Origin: Streptosporangiales bacterium
GTDB lineage: Bacteria > Actinomycetota > Actinomycetes > Streptosporangiales > WHSR01
DNA length: 46,866 nucleotides
Direction: 5' to 3'
Assembly (NCBI GenBank): GCA_009379995.1
Contig: WHSR01000035.1
Span: 1-46,866 of the forward strand
Shown: positions 26,054-34,656 of the stretch, in pieces
Position numbering within the stretch: the stretch's first letter is position 1
Layout: each line of letters starts with the position of its first letter
The notes under the pieces: generated by a model
The model's database searches: none
Told to the model about the DNA's origin: nothing
Seen by the model: the letters and a program-made list of their open reading frames with translations, nothing else
Program-made: the position numbers and the translations under genes

Positions 26054-27064
26054 GTGCCGTTGAACGTCGCTGTCGTGGGTGCCGGCTTCATGGGCCAGCT
26101 CCACGCCCGTACCGTCGCCGAGTGCGACATCGCCGACCTTGTCGCCATCGTGGACGTGAGCGAGGAGGCCGGCCGTACGGTCGCCGGGCGGTACGGCGTC
26201 GAGTACCACCGTGAGGTGGCCGACGCCCTCACCGACGGCCGCGCCGACGCATACATCGTCGCCGTTCCCGACCGGCTGCACGTCGAGCCGGCGGTGACGC
26301 TGCTGCAGGCGGGTAAGCCGGTGCTCGTCGAGAAACCGATGGCGCACAACCTCGGCGGGGCGCGGCGGATGGCCGCCGCCGCGGAGGAGGGCGCCGCCCG
26401 CCTCATGGTCGGCCAGCTCCTGCGCTTCGACCCCCGCTACGTCGGGGCGGCGAGCGCCGTCGCCGGGGGAGAGATCGGCGAGCCACTGCACGCCAAGGCC
26501 GGCCGGATCGCCTCCCGCGCCGTCGGCACCCGGATGAACGGCACCAGCAGCGTGCTGTTCTACCTGGGTGTACACGACGCCGACGCGATCCAGTGGGTGA
26601 CCGGCTCGGCGGTTCGGAGGGTGTACTCCCGGGCGGTGTCCAAGCTCATGCCCTCGCTCGGCGTCGACTCCGAGGACGCGATCGTGAGCGTCGTCGAGTT
26701 CGACGGCGGCGCCGTCGGCCAGCTCTTCAACGGCTGGACGCGGACCGAGGACAGCCCGGTCGGGATCGACGGCAGGCTCGAGGTGTACGGGACGAAGGGC
26801 GTTGTCGAGATCGACGTACGCGACCACGGGCTGGAGGTCTTCGGCGTCTCGGGGTACCAGCTCCCGGACGGGCTGCACTGGCCGGAGGTGAACGGCCGCA
26901 TCCGGGGCGACCTCGCTGCGGAGGTACGGCACTTCGTCACGGCAGTGGCCGAGGGGACGCCGTTCGTCATCTCGGTCGCCGAGGCGATGCGCGCGGTAGC
27001 GGTGAACGACGCGATTCTGCGCTCCGTCGCCTCCGGGGTGCCCGAGGACGTCGAGGCGGTCTAG
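26054..27064 (+). CDS. Gfo/Idh/MocA-family oxidoreductase (first copy)
   Basis: A 336-residue NAD(P)-dependent sugar dehydrogenase-like protein. The Rossmann loop is GAGFMGQLHARTVA near residue 10, then VAVPDRLHVEPAVTLLQAGK and the conserved VLVEKPMAHNLGGAR with the EKP lysine. The C-terminal substrate domain has FYLGVHDADAIQWVTGS, where a histidine is expected to act in catalysis. The start is GTG with GGGGAGG upstream. It follows the second permease gene by 22 nt. Oxidation of a sugar or an inositol-like compound at a ring hydroxyl or aldehyde is the usual reaction. Confidence 0.9.
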   Translation: MPLNVAVVGAGFMGQLHARTVAECDIADLVAIVDVSEEAGRTVAGRYGVEYHREVADALTDGRADAYIVAVPDRLHVEPAVTLLQAGKPVLVEKPMAHNLGGARRMAAAAEEGAARLMVGQLLRFDPRYVGAASAVAGGEIGEPLHAKAGRIASRAVGTRMNGTSSVLFYLGVHDADAIQWVTGSAVRRVYSRAVSKLMPSLGVDSEDAIVSVVEFDGGAVGQLFNGWTRTEDSPVGIDGRLEVYGTKGVVEIDVRDHGLEVFGVSGYQLPDGLHWPEVNGRIRGDLAAEVRHFVTAVAEGTPFVISVAEAMRAVAVNDAILRSVASGVPEDVEAV

Positions 27065-27072
27065 GCTCGACG

Positions 27073-28209
27073 ATGCTGGAGCGGGACGACATGCGGGAGC
27101 AGCTGAACGTGCGGGCCGCCTTCGCCGACGTGCGGGGCTATCTCGACACGCCGAGCGTGGGGCTGCCACCGCTCGCGGCCACCGACCGGCTGCGCGAGGC
27201 GGTGCGAGGGTGGGAGACCGGCACGGCCGACTACGGGGACTGGGAGCGGGACGCGGAGGAGTGCCGGGCGGCGTTCGCCGCGATGCTCGGCGTCGCCCCG
27301 GCCGACGTCGCCCTCGTGGCGTCGATAGTTCCCGCCGTGGCGGCGGTGGCATCCGGGCTGGCGCGGCGCGGCGGCGACGTCGTGGCGCATCGCGCGGAGT
27401 TCCGCTCCCTCCTGCTGCCGTTCCTGGCACACGTCGGCGAGGACAGGATCCGCTGGGTTGACGGCCCCTACGTCGCCGCCACGTTCACCGCCGGAATCGA
27501 CGCCGCCGCCGATCGCGGGGTCGCGGCGGTCGTGTGCTCCTCGGTCTCCTCGCACGACGGCGGGCGCCCGGACCTGCCGCGGGTGGTCGATGCCGCCGAC
27601 GCGTACGGCGCGGGGGTCGTCGTGGACGCCACCCAGTCCCTCGGCGTCGCCGGGCTGGGCATCGACGCGACGCGGCTGGGCGCGGTGTTCTGCGCCGGCT
27701 ACAAGGGACTGCTCGGGCCACGCGGCGCCGCCTACGCCTACGTGCGCCCCGACCTCCTCGAGGGCCCGCCGCCCGCGCCCAGTCCGTACGGGATGGCCGA
27801 CGCCCCGGTGGTCGGTGCGTACGGCCCGCCGCTCGCGCCCCGGCCGGGCGCGTCCGGACTCGACGGGTCACCCGCCTGGCTGTGCTGGGTCGGGGCGCTG
27901 CCCGCGCTCCGGTTTCTCGCCGAGGTGCCCGAGGAACACCGTGAGGCGCACACGGTCTACCTGGCGGAGCGGCTTCGCGCCGGCCTGGCCGAGGCCGGCT
28001 TCTCGGCACAGGACACCGACGCGGCGGGTCCGGTCGTGTCCGTCGAGGCAGCGGAGCCAAGCGCCGTCGTCGCCGCCCTGCGCGAGGCGAGGGTTCGCGC
28101 AGCGGCGCGGCGGGGGCGTGTCCGCTTCGGGTTCCATCTCTACAACTCCACGTACGACGTCGAACGGGTGCTGGCCGTCCTTCGAGCGCCGCACCAGGGG
28201 GCCCGATGA
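27073..28209 (+). CDS. class V aminotransferase-fold PLP enzyme
   Basis: A 378-residue fold-type I PLP enzyme starting at ATG 27073, with an ATG six codons on as alternative. The PLP-binding Asp185 lies in VVVDATQSLG and the Schiff-base Lys211 in FCAGYKGLLGPRG. Other family landmarks are YLDTPSVGLPPLA, VASIVPAVAAVASGL and the C-terminal GRVRFGFHLYNSTYDVERVL. The group includes cysteine-desulfurase-like, kynureninase-like and sugar-related aminotransferases, and the exact reaction is uncertain. It overlaps the creatininase-family gene by ATGA. Enzymes of this fold can release imines, which may explain the RidA domain nearby. Confidence 0.85.
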   Translation: MLERDDMREQLNVRAAFADVRGYLDTPSVGLPPLAATDRLREAVRGWETGTADYGDWERDAEECRAAFAAMLGVAPADVALVASIVPAVAAVASGLARRGGDVVAHRAEFRSLLLPFLAHVGEDRIRWVDGPYVAATFTAGIDAAADRGVAAVVCSSVSSHDGGRPDLPRVVDAADAYGAGVVVDATQSLGVAGLGIDATRLGAVFCAGYKGLLGPRGAAYAYVRPDLLEGPPPAPSPYGMADAPVVGAYGPPLAPRPGASGLDGSPAWLCWVGALPALRFLAEVPEEHREAHTVYLAERLRAGLAEAGFSAQDTDAAGPVVSVEAAEPSAVVAALREARVRAAARRGRVRFGFHLYNSTYDVERVLAVLRAPHQGAR

Positions 28210-29000
28210 ACGGGCCCGCGTTCGACCGAGGTCGCGCCTGGTACGGCTGGCACGCCTCGCCCGATCACGGGTCGCAGCCACGGCGGATCGTCCTCGTGCC
28301 CTGCGGCGCCGTCGAGCAGCACGGTCCGCACCTGCCCGTGGGTACCGACGCGTGGATCGCGGCGGCGGTGGCGGCGCAGGTCGCCGCGGCCCGTCACCGG
28401 GTGCTGGTGGGTGAGCCGCTCGCCTACGGCTGCTCGGGCCACCATCGCGCCTTCCCGGGAACCGTCGCGTTGCGGGTGTCGACGTTCGTAGACCTCGTCG
28501 CGGACGTCGCGACCTGCCTGGCCCGCGACGGCGATGTCCCGGTGTTCGTCAACGGCCACGGCGGCAACCGGAGTCCGCTGTCGGCGGCGCTGCAGGGGCT
28601 GTCCGACGAGGGGATCGAGGCGTGGGCCCTGTCGTACTTCGAGCTGATCGAGGACGAGGTGGCGGCCGCGTTGCCTGACCACCACGGCTGCGTCGGCCAC
28701 GCCTGCGCCCTGGAGACCTCGCTCGTCTGGCACCTGTGGCCGGACGCGGTGCACGCCGACCGGATTCCCGGTCCCGCGGCGGGCGGGGCCTGGCCGGACC
28801 CGTTCCTGTACTCCCGGGACCGGGTTGTGCGCCACCGCAGGTTCGAAACACTCGATCCGAGCGGTGTCGTCGGCGACCCGAGCCGCGCGGACCCGGCCTT
28901 GGGCGCCCGGCTGTTCCAGGCCGCGGTGGAAAGGGTGGGTGAGGTGGTGGACCGCATCGCTCGGTCCGAACCAGCGACGCCGCCGAGGGCGTCACCATGA
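28206..29000 (+). CDS. creatininase-family amidohydrolase
   Basis: A 264-residue protein of the creatininase/FAPy deformylase group. Metal-binding signatures are PCGAVEQHGPHLPVGTDAWI (Glu, His, Asp), GCSGHHRAFPGTV (His pair), PVFVNGHGGNRSPLS and GHACALETSLVWHL (Glu). These binuclear metal enzymes open cyclic amides or hydrolyse formamido/N-acyl bonds. It is coupled by 4-nt overlaps to the PLP enzyme gene upstream and the IclR gene downstream. In this setting it may open a lactam or remove an acyl group from an amino-sugar derivative. Confidence 0.88.
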   Translation: MNGPAFDRGRAWYGWHASPDHGSQPRRIVLVPCGAVEQHGPHLPVGTDAWIAAAVAAQVAAARHRVLVGEPLAYGCSGHHRAFPGTVALRVSTFVDLVADVATCLARDGDVPVFVNGHGGNRSPLSAALQGLSDEGIEAWALSYFELIEDEVAAALPDHHGCVGHACALETSLVWHLWPDAVHADRIPGPAAGGAWPDPFLYSRDRVVRHRRFETLDPSGVVGDPSRADPALGARLFQAAVERVGEVVDRIARSEPATPPRASP

Positions 29001-29800
29001 CCGCGCCAAAGGGGGCCAGACGCGGGCCGGAAGGGCTGCGCGCGCTGGAACGCGCGACGACCATCCTGCGTACGCTCGCCGAGCGGCCCGCGGGACTCTC
29101 GCTCGTCGACCTGGCCAAGGCCACGGAGCTGCCGATGAGCACCGTCCACCGGCTGCTGGGCGTGCTGCGCCAGGTCGATCTGGTGCGGGAGACCCCGGCC
29201 GGGCTGCACGCGCTGGGTCCGGGGACCGTGGTGCTCGCCGGGGCGTTCCTCGATGGGCTGGATCTGCGCGCCGAGGCCCAGCCGGCCATGCGCCGCATCG
29301 TCGACGCGACCGGCGAGACCTGCCACCTCGGCGTTCTCGCCGCCGCACACATCGTCTACCTGGAGAAGATCGACAGTCCGCAGAGCGTACGGATGGTCTC
29401 CCGGGTCGGCGGCACCAACCCGGCCCTGACGACGGCGATCGGGCGGTCCATCCTCGCCTACTCGCCCGACGAGGTGGTCGCCGAGACCCTCGAGGCCTCC
29501 GAACGGCTGCTCGTCACGCGGATGGACCCGGAGCGGCTGCGTCACCTGCTGGAGTCGGTGCGTCGCGACGGCTACAGCACCGACCTGGAGGACAACGAGG
29601 TCGGCATCTGCTGCGTGGGCGCGCCGATCTTCGACCACCTGGGTGGCGTGGCCTCCGCCCTCAGCGTGTCCGCCCCGACCGTCCGCTTCGACCGGTCGCG
29701 GGCGCCCGAGCTGGGGCGGCTGGTACGCGCCGAGGCGGATACGGTGTCGCGCGCCCTCGGCTGGACGGGCGCGCCCTCCGTCGAAGGCGAACGGGGGTAA
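28997..29800 (+). CDS. IclR-family transcriptional regulator (operon-internal)
   Basis: A 267-residue IclR protein: winged helix about residues 12-70 (ALERATTILRTLAERPAGLS, LVDLAKATELPMSTVHRLLG), then an effector domain with ETCHLGVLAAAHIVYLEKID, RMVSRVGGTNPALTTAIGRS and DNEVGICCVGAPIFDHLGG, where the two adjacent Cys are a common IclR ligand-pocket element. It overlaps the creatininase gene by ATGA. A matching GGAA-N5-TTCC dyad lies in the operon promoter at 21223-21237, so feedback control of the whole operon is likely. Confidence 0.9.
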   Translation: MTAPKGARRGPEGLRALERATTILRTLAERPAGLSLVDLAKATELPMSTVHRLLGVLRQVDLVRETPAGLHALGPGTVVLAGAFLDGLDLRAEAQPAMRRIVDATGETCHLGVLAAAHIVYLEKIDSPQSVRMVSRVGGTNPALTTAIGRSILAYSPDEVVAETLEASERLLVTRMDPERLRHLLESVRRDGYSTDLEDNEVGICCVGAPIFDHLGGVASALSVSAPTVRFDRSRAPELGRLVRAEADTVSRALGWTGAPSVEGERG

Positions 29801-29804
29801 CCAC

Positions 29805-31016
29805 GTGTCCGACTTCCGCGCCGGGCCCGCCGACCGCCGGGACTTCACAGTCCGCTGCGCCGAGTGCCGCGCGGCCGCCTCGCTGCCCGCCTACCGCTGC
29901 GACGCCTGCGCCGGGCCGCTGGTGCTCGACCTCGCCGAGCCCTCGGGCACCACATGGCCGGACGGGCGCGGCATCTGGCGTCGCGGCCCCTTGCTGCCCC
30001 GAGGGCGGGCCACGGTGACCCTGGGCGAGGGAGACACACCACTCCTTCCCCTTAGCCCTTCTGGCCTCCCGACCGGGGTAGAGGTGTACGCCAAGATAGA
30101 AGGGCAGAGCCCCACCCTGTCGTTCAAGGACCGGGGGATGGCGCTCACCGCGTCGCTGGCCGTCGATCTCGGGGTCGATGGTCTCGCGCTCGCCTCCAGC
30201 GGCAACGCGGCCGTCTCGGCCGCCGCCTACGCCGCGGCGGCGGGTCTGCGTTGCGCCGTGTTCTGCGGCACCGGCTCCCGGGCGGACGCCAAGCTCGCCG
30301 CCGCCCGCGCGTACGGGGCGCAGGTGCACGTCGTCGACGGCGACTACAGCGCGGCGTACGCTCGCGCGACGCAGGCCGAGGCCGACGGCGTCATCAACGT
30401 GACGACTACCTACCGCAATCCGGTGCCTGCCGAGGCCTACCGCACCATCGCCGTGGAGATCCACGAGCAGCTGAGCCGCGTACCCGACGTCGTGGTCGTC
30501 CCGGTCGGCGCCGGGCCGCTGCTGTACGGCGTGCACGCCGGGTTCGTCGACCTGGTTCGTCTCGGGCTGACGGACGGGGTGCCGCGCATGGTCGGCGTGC
30601 AGGCCGCTGCCTGCGCGCCGCTGGCCCGGGCCTGGTCCTCGACCGATTGGCGGGCCGCGCTGGCGGAGCCGAGCCCGCCCGGCGCGACCGCCGCCACGGC
30701 CATCGCCGATCCGCTGCGGGGGTACGAGCGCGAGGGACTGCTCACCCTCGAGGCGGTACGTGCCAGCGGGGGACGCGTCGTCGCCGTGACCGAGCGGGCC
30801 ATCGGCGAGGCGGTACGCAACCTCGCACGCGACGGGCTGTTGGCCGAGTCGGCGGCAGCCGCCGCGGTCGCCGCGTTGTCCGGGGCGTCGCTGGGCGACG
30901 TGCTGCGGCCCGGTACGACGGTGGTCGCGCTGCTCACCGGCCACGGCGTGAAGGAGCCGGCGACGCTCGAAGGCATCGCGCCGCGGCACGGTGTCGCGCA
31001 GCGGGAGGGTGGGTGA
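29805..31016 (+). CDS. threonine-synthase-like PLP lyase with N-terminal zinc ribbon
   Basis: A 403-residue fold-type II PLP enzyme starting at GTG 29805, four nt after the IclR stop. The N-terminus carries a zinc-ribbon-like pair, CAEC (18-21) and CDAC (32-35). The catalytic lysine is Lys108 in LSFKDRGMAL, followed by the cofactor cradle ASSGNAAVSAAAYAAAAGLR and the phosphate loop PVGAGPLLYGVHAGF. The group covers threonine synthases, diaminopropionate lyases and sugar-acid dehydratases. In this operon, beta-elimination of ammonia from an amino-sugar acid is a better fit than threonine synthesis, but that is inference. Its enamine product would be a RidA substrate. Confidence 0.85.
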   Translation: MSDFRAGPADRRDFTVRCAECRAAASLPAYRCDACAGPLVLDLAEPSGTTWPDGRGIWRRGPLLPRGRATVTLGEGDTPLLPLSPSGLPTGVEVYAKIEGQSPTLSFKDRGMALTASLAVDLGVDGLALASSGNAAVSAAAYAAAAGLRCAVFCGTGSRADAKLAAARAYGAQVHVVDGDYSAAYARATQAEADGVINVTTTYRNPVPAEAYRTIAVEIHEQLSRVPDVVVVPVGAGPLLYGVHAGFVDLVRLGLTDGVPRMVGVQAAACAPLARAWSSTDWRAALAEPSPPGATAATAIADPLRGYEREGLLTLEAVRASGGRVVAVTERAIGEAVRNLARDGLLAESAAAAAVAALSGASLGDVLRPGTTVVALLTGHGVKEPATLEGIAPRHGVAQREGG

Positions 31017-31020
31017 TCGC

Positions 31021-32082
31021 ATGACGGGTCGCGCCCGGCACCGGGACGAGCCGAGGGTGGTCGTCGTCGGCGTGGGGCGGTTCGGCGCGCTGCACGTCCG
31101 GGTGTGGTCGGAGGCGGGCGCGCGCATCGTCGGACTGTGCGACCTGGACGAGAGTCGTCTCGCCGAGGTCGCGGGGCGGTTCGGTGTGGATCGGGCCGAC
31201 ACCGACGCGGCGCTTCTGCTGGCGAAGGTGCGGCCCGATGCCGTCGTCGTGGCCGCGGACGAGGCGGTACACGCCGACCTGGCGATCGCCTCGCTGCGCG
31301 CGGGGTGCCACGTGTTCGTCGAGAAACCGCTCGCGCTGTCGTCGGACGACGCGCTTCGGGTGCGCGACGCCGCGGCCGGCGCGGGTCGCCAGGTCGTCGC
31401 CGGCCAGATCTCCCGGTTCGCCGCGCTGTACACCCGGCTCCGGGACGGCGTGCGGGCCGGCCGAGTGGGATCGCTGCGCGCACTGCGGCTGCGCCGCGAC
31501 TTCAGCCGGGCGTGGCTCGCGGCATTCGGGGATCGGGTGCATCCGGTGTGGGAGTCGTGCATCCACGACATCGATCTTGCCGTGTGCCTCACCGGCCGGC
31601 CCGCGCGGCGAGCCGTGGCGATGGAGAGCACGATCCCCGGGTCCGCTCAGCCCGCGGTGGTGAGCGCGCTGCTGGACTTCGACGGCGGAGTCGTGGCCAC
31701 CGTCGAGTCGGCGTGGCTGGTGCCCGACTCCGCGCCGCACACGATCTCCGGCGTCCTCGAGCTGGCCGGGTCGATCGTCGGCGAGGCCGAGGTGCTCGGC
31801 ACGGGCGGTGTGCTCCGGCAGCGTCTGGTCAGCGATGCGCTGGTCGAGTGGACCGACGACGGCATCGGTGCACCTGACCTGTCGCTGTGGCCGGAGGAGG
31901 ACGGCCGGGTCGGCGGCGCGCTGCGACGCGAGGTGGACTACGCGATCGAAGTATTCGCCGGACGCCGAGCCCCCGACCGGATGCCGCTGGAGGAGGCCTG
32001 CTGGGGGGTGGCGGCCGCGGAGGCCGTGGTGGCGTCGCTGGGTTCCCGGGAGCCGGTGCGGGTGCGGGGCTGCGACCGTTGA
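31021..32082 (+). CDS. Gfo/Idh/MocA-family oxidoreductase (second copy)
   Basis: A 353-residue protein starting at ATG 31021, four nt after the PLP lyase stop. The Rossmann loop is VVGVGRFGALHVRVWSEAG, followed by VVVAADEAVHADLAIASLRA and HVFVEKPLALSSDDAL with the EKP lysine. The catalytic-domain motif ESCIHDIDLAVCLTGRP contains the usual His and Asp. It differs clearly from the first copy in this operon, so the two probably act on different intermediates or at different carbons. Its stop overlaps the TTG start of the sugar kinase gene by four nt. Confidence 0.9.
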   Translation: MTGRARHRDEPRVVVVGVGRFGALHVRVWSEAGARIVGLCDLDESRLAEVAGRFGVDRADTDAALLLAKVRPDAVVVAADEAVHADLAIASLRAGCHVFVEKPLALSSDDALRVRDAAAGAGRQVVAGQISRFAALYTRLRDGVRAGRVGSLRALRLRRDFSRAWLAAFGDRVHPVWESCIHDIDLAVCLTGRPARRAVAMESTIPGSAQPAVVSALLDFDGGVVATVESAWLVPDSAPHTISGVLELAGSIVGEAEVLGTGGVLRQRLVSDALVEWTDDGIGAPDLSLWPEEDGRVGGALRREVDYAIEVFAGRRAPDRMPLEEACWGVAAAEAVVASLGSREPVRVRGCDR

Positions 32083-33038
32083 GCGGCCGGGAGCCGACGT
32101 ACGACGTGGTCACGACGGGGGAGTCGATGATCGTACTCACCCCGCCGGCGGGCGGACGTCTTGTCGAGGCCGAGGCGCTGGAGATCCACACCGGTGGCGC
32201 GGAGTCCAACGTCGCCGTCTACCTGGCCCAGCTCGGACACCGGGTGGCCTGGGTGAGTCGAGTCGGTACCGACCCGTTCGGCGAGCGGCTGCTGGCCGCG
32301 GTCGGCTCCGCGGGAGTCGACGTGTCCGGGGTCCGGCGCAAGGAGCGGCGTCCCACCGGGGTGTACTTCAAGGACCACGACGGCCGGAGCACCGTCGCCT
32401 ACTACTACCGGCGGGGCTCGGCCGCGTCGACGATGACCGCCGGTGACGTGTTGCCGCTGCTCGCGCGTACCCGCTACGTCCATATCAGCGGCATCACCGC
32501 GGCGCTCGGGGCCTCGTGCCGGGATGCTGTCGAGCGAATCATCACCCGCGCCGGAGAGGTGGGTGCGACGGTGTCGTTCGACGTGAACTACCGCCCGGCG
32601 CTGTGGGACCCGGTCGAGGCCGGTCCGGTGCTGCGCGACCTCGCCCGGCGCGCCGACGTTGTCTTCGTCGGCCGGGACGAGGCGGCCGAGCTCTGGGGGG
32701 CCGAGAACGCACGCGAGGTGCGCGCGCTCGTGCCGGAGGCCCCACGCGTCGTCGTCAAGGACGGTGCGGCGGGCGCGACCGCGTACGCCCCGGACGGAAG
32801 CACCTTCGTGCCCGCGCCCAAGGTGCAGGTGGTCGAGACGGTGGGCGCCGGCGACGCGTTCGCGGCCGGGTACCTGTCCGCCGCGTTGCGGGGTGCCGAC
32901 GAGACCGCGCGGCTGCGCTGGGGGCACCTGCTCGCCTCGGTCGCGCTGCGTTCGGTCGCGGACCACGTGGTCGTGCCGCCCTGGACTGCGCTCGCCGAGG
33001 CCGCCGACGCGCCACCGAGCGAAGGGTGGCCGGGGTGA
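32079..33038 (+). CDS. PfkB-family sugar kinase, 2-keto-3-deoxygluconate kinase-like
   Basis: A 319-residue ribokinase-fold enzyme starting at TTG 32079, supported by the TTGA overlap with the preceding stop. Seen: VVTTGESMIVLTPPAGG, the sugar-binding HTGGAESNVAVYLAQLG, FDVNYRPALWDPVEA, VVKDGAAGATAYAPDG and the PfkB signature VETVGAGDAFAAGYLSAAL with the catalytic Asp. The DVNYRPALW segment is typical of KDG kinases. It would phosphorylate 2-keto-3-deoxy-sugar acids to the 6-phosphate. No KDPG aldolase is visible in the window. A GTGA overlap joins it to the next gene. Confidence 0.87.
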   Translation: MSGREPTYDVVTTGESMIVLTPPAGGRLVEAEALEIHTGGAESNVAVYLAQLGHRVAWVSRVGTDPFGERLLAAVGSAGVDVSGVRRKERRPTGVYFKDHDGRSTVAYYYRRGSAASTMTAGDVLPLLARTRYVHISGITAALGASCRDAVERIITRAGEVGATVSFDVNYRPALWDPVEAGPVLRDLARRADVVFVGRDEAAELWGAENAREVRALVPEAPRVVVKDGAAGATAYAPDGSTFVPAPKVQVVETVGAGDAFAAGYLSAALRGADETARLRWGHLLASVALRSVADHVVVPPWTALAEAADAPPSEGWPG

Positions 33039-33703
33039 GCCTCGAGGCGTTCCGCGGTGGGCTCGTCGTGTCCTGCCAGGCGTTCCCCGGCGACCCGATG
33101 GACGAGCCCGACGTGCTGGCCAGGTTCTCCCGATGCGCCGTCGCCGGGGGCGCGGTCGGGATCCGCGCGGAGAACCCACGCAACGTGGCGGCGATCCGGG
33201 CCGCGATCGACGTACCGGTCATCGGGCTGTGGAAGGTCGGCCACGCCGGGGTGTACATCACACCCGGCGTCGAGCACGCACGCGCGGTGGTCGCGGCCGG
33301 CGCCGACGTCGTCGCCGCGGACGCCACCGCCCGGCGCCGGCCCGGGCATGCGTCGTTCGCCGAGATCGTCGCGACCGTGCACGGGATGGGCCGAGAGGTG
33401 CTCGCCGACGTCGCCACCGTGGAGGAGGGGATCGCGGCCGCGGCCGCCGGCGCCGACGCCGTGAGTACGACCCTCGCCGGCTACACCGACGGCTGGGCGG
33501 CGCCGGGCGAGCCGGACCTGGCCCTCGTCGCCGACCTCGCGAGCAAGCTCGACGTGCCGGTGGTGGCCGAGGGCCGCATCGCCGAGCCCGAGCAGGCGCG
33601 GCTCGCCCTGGCGGCGGGCGCGTACTGCGTGGTCGTCGGCGCCGCCATCACCAGGCCCACCTGGCTGACCGCGCGGTTCGTACGGGCCCTGGAGAGAACA
33701 TGA
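33035..33703 (+). CDS. NanE-like putative N-acetylmannosamine-6-phosphate 2-epimerase
   Basis: A 222-residue TIM barrel starting at GTG 33035 within a GTGA overlap. It has the NanE order of motifs: GLVVSCQAFPGDPMDEPDVL, GIRAENPRNVAAIR with Glu45, VIGLWK with the catalytic-type Lys67, VVAADATARRRPG, ADVATVEEGIAAAAAGADAV, STTLAGYTDG and VVAEGRIAEPEQAR. NanE interconverts ManNAc-6-P and GlcNAc-6-P in sialic acid and amino-sugar breakdown. This is the most direct sign that the operon handles an N-acetylated amino sugar. It is coupled to the kinase genes on both sides. Confidence 0.87.
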   Translation: MSLEAFRGGLVVSCQAFPGDPMDEPDVLARFSRCAVAGGAVGIRAENPRNVAAIRAAIDVPVIGLWKVGHAGVYITPGVEHARAVVAAGADVVAADATARRRPGHASFAEIVATVHGMGREVLADVATVEEGIAAAAAGADAVSTTLAGYTDGWAAPGEPDLALVADLASKLDVPVVAEGRIAEPEQARLALAAGAYCVVVGAAITRPTWLTARFVRALERT

Positions 33704-34647
33704 GGGTCGCGCGGCGGCTGGTGATCGATCTCGGCCAGACGGGCTCCCGGCTCGTGCTCGACGGGTTGGCCGATTCGGACGGGCCGGACGGGGACAGGCT
33801 TCGGCTGACCGGCCCGGGTCACCGGGCCGGCGAGGCGGTCGCGGACTCCGTCGCCGCGTCGGTGGCGGCCGCGCTCGCCGCCGGCGAGGTGGCGCTCGGT
33901 CTTACCGGGCTGCACGGTACGGCGCCGGACGCCGCCACGATCGCCGAGCGTCTGCGTGGCCGGGTCACCTTCGAACGCCTCGTGGCGGCCGACGACAGCG
34001 TGACCGCGTACCTGGGTGCGCTCGGCCCACGGCCGGGCGTGGTCACGATCGCCGGGACCGGCGCGGTCGCGCTCGCCGCGGACGGCCGCGGGCACTCGGC
34101 GCACGTGGACGGCTGGGGGTGCTACCTCGGTGACGACGGGGGCGGCTACTGGGTGGGACGGCGCGGGCTCGCCGCGGCGTTCCGGGCTCTCGACGGCCGC
34201 GGCGGATCGGGGGCACTGCTCGCCGCGTTGCGTCGCCGCGAGGGCGCTGACCCGCGACGGCTACCGCCAAGGCTCGCTGCCGACCCCGACCGGGTCGCCG
34301 CCGTCGCGGGTTTCGCGGTCGAGGTGGTCGCCGCCGCGGCCGACGGCGACGCCACGGCAGCGGCGATCCTGACGGAGGCGGGCGAAGAGCTGGCGCTGGC
34401 GGCGGAGACGGCGGCGCGGCGGGCCGGGCTCGTCGCGCCGGTCGAGGTCGCCCTCGTGGGTCGGCTGGCGGCGGGCGCCCGGCCGCTCGTCGCCGCCTTC
34501 GAGCGCCGCCTACGGGCACGCCGGCCCGAGATCACCGGCGTTGCGGTGTACGCGGACGTCGCGGCGACGGCCGGAGCGGAGCAGCTGTTGGACTCCGGCG
34601 CGTACGCGCTCTTTCCCGACCTGGTGGCCGTCGCCGGCCCGGCGTGA
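33700..34647 (+). CDS. N-acetylglucosamine kinase-like BadF/BcrA-type ATPase
   Basis: A 315-residue ASKHA-fold kinase starting at ATG 33700 in an ATGA overlap. Phosphate loops and the sugar-binding area are visible: LVIDLGQTGSRLVLDG, GLTGLHGTAPDAATI, VVTIAGTGAVALAADGRG and GWGCYLGDDGGGYWVGRRG. The last motif is typical of the GlcNAc-kinase/BadF group. With the NanE-like epimerase just before it, phosphorylation of an N-acetylhexosamine is the likely role. It ends the 13-kb operon, ten nt before the convergent VOC gene. Confidence 0.85.
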   Translation: MRVARRLVIDLGQTGSRLVLDGLADSDGPDGDRLRLTGPGHRAGEAVADSVAASVAAALAAGEVALGLTGLHGTAPDAATIAERLRGRVTFERLVAADDSVTAYLGALGPRPGVVTIAGTGAVALAADGRGHSAHVDGWGCYLGDDGGGYWVGRRGLAAAFRALDGRGGSGALLAALRRREGADPRRLPPRLAADPDRVAAVAGFAVEVVAAAADGDATAAAILTEAGEELALAAETAARRAGLVAPVEVALVGRLAAGARPLVAAFERRLRARRPEITGVAVYADVAATAGAEQLLDSGAYALFPDLVAVAGPA

Positions 34648-34656
34648 ACCGGATGG

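Noticed and set aside
31021..32082. Duplication of the first Gfo/Idh/MocA gene
   Set aside because: The two proteins share only family motifs and differ in length and active-site text, so they are not a recent tandem copy.
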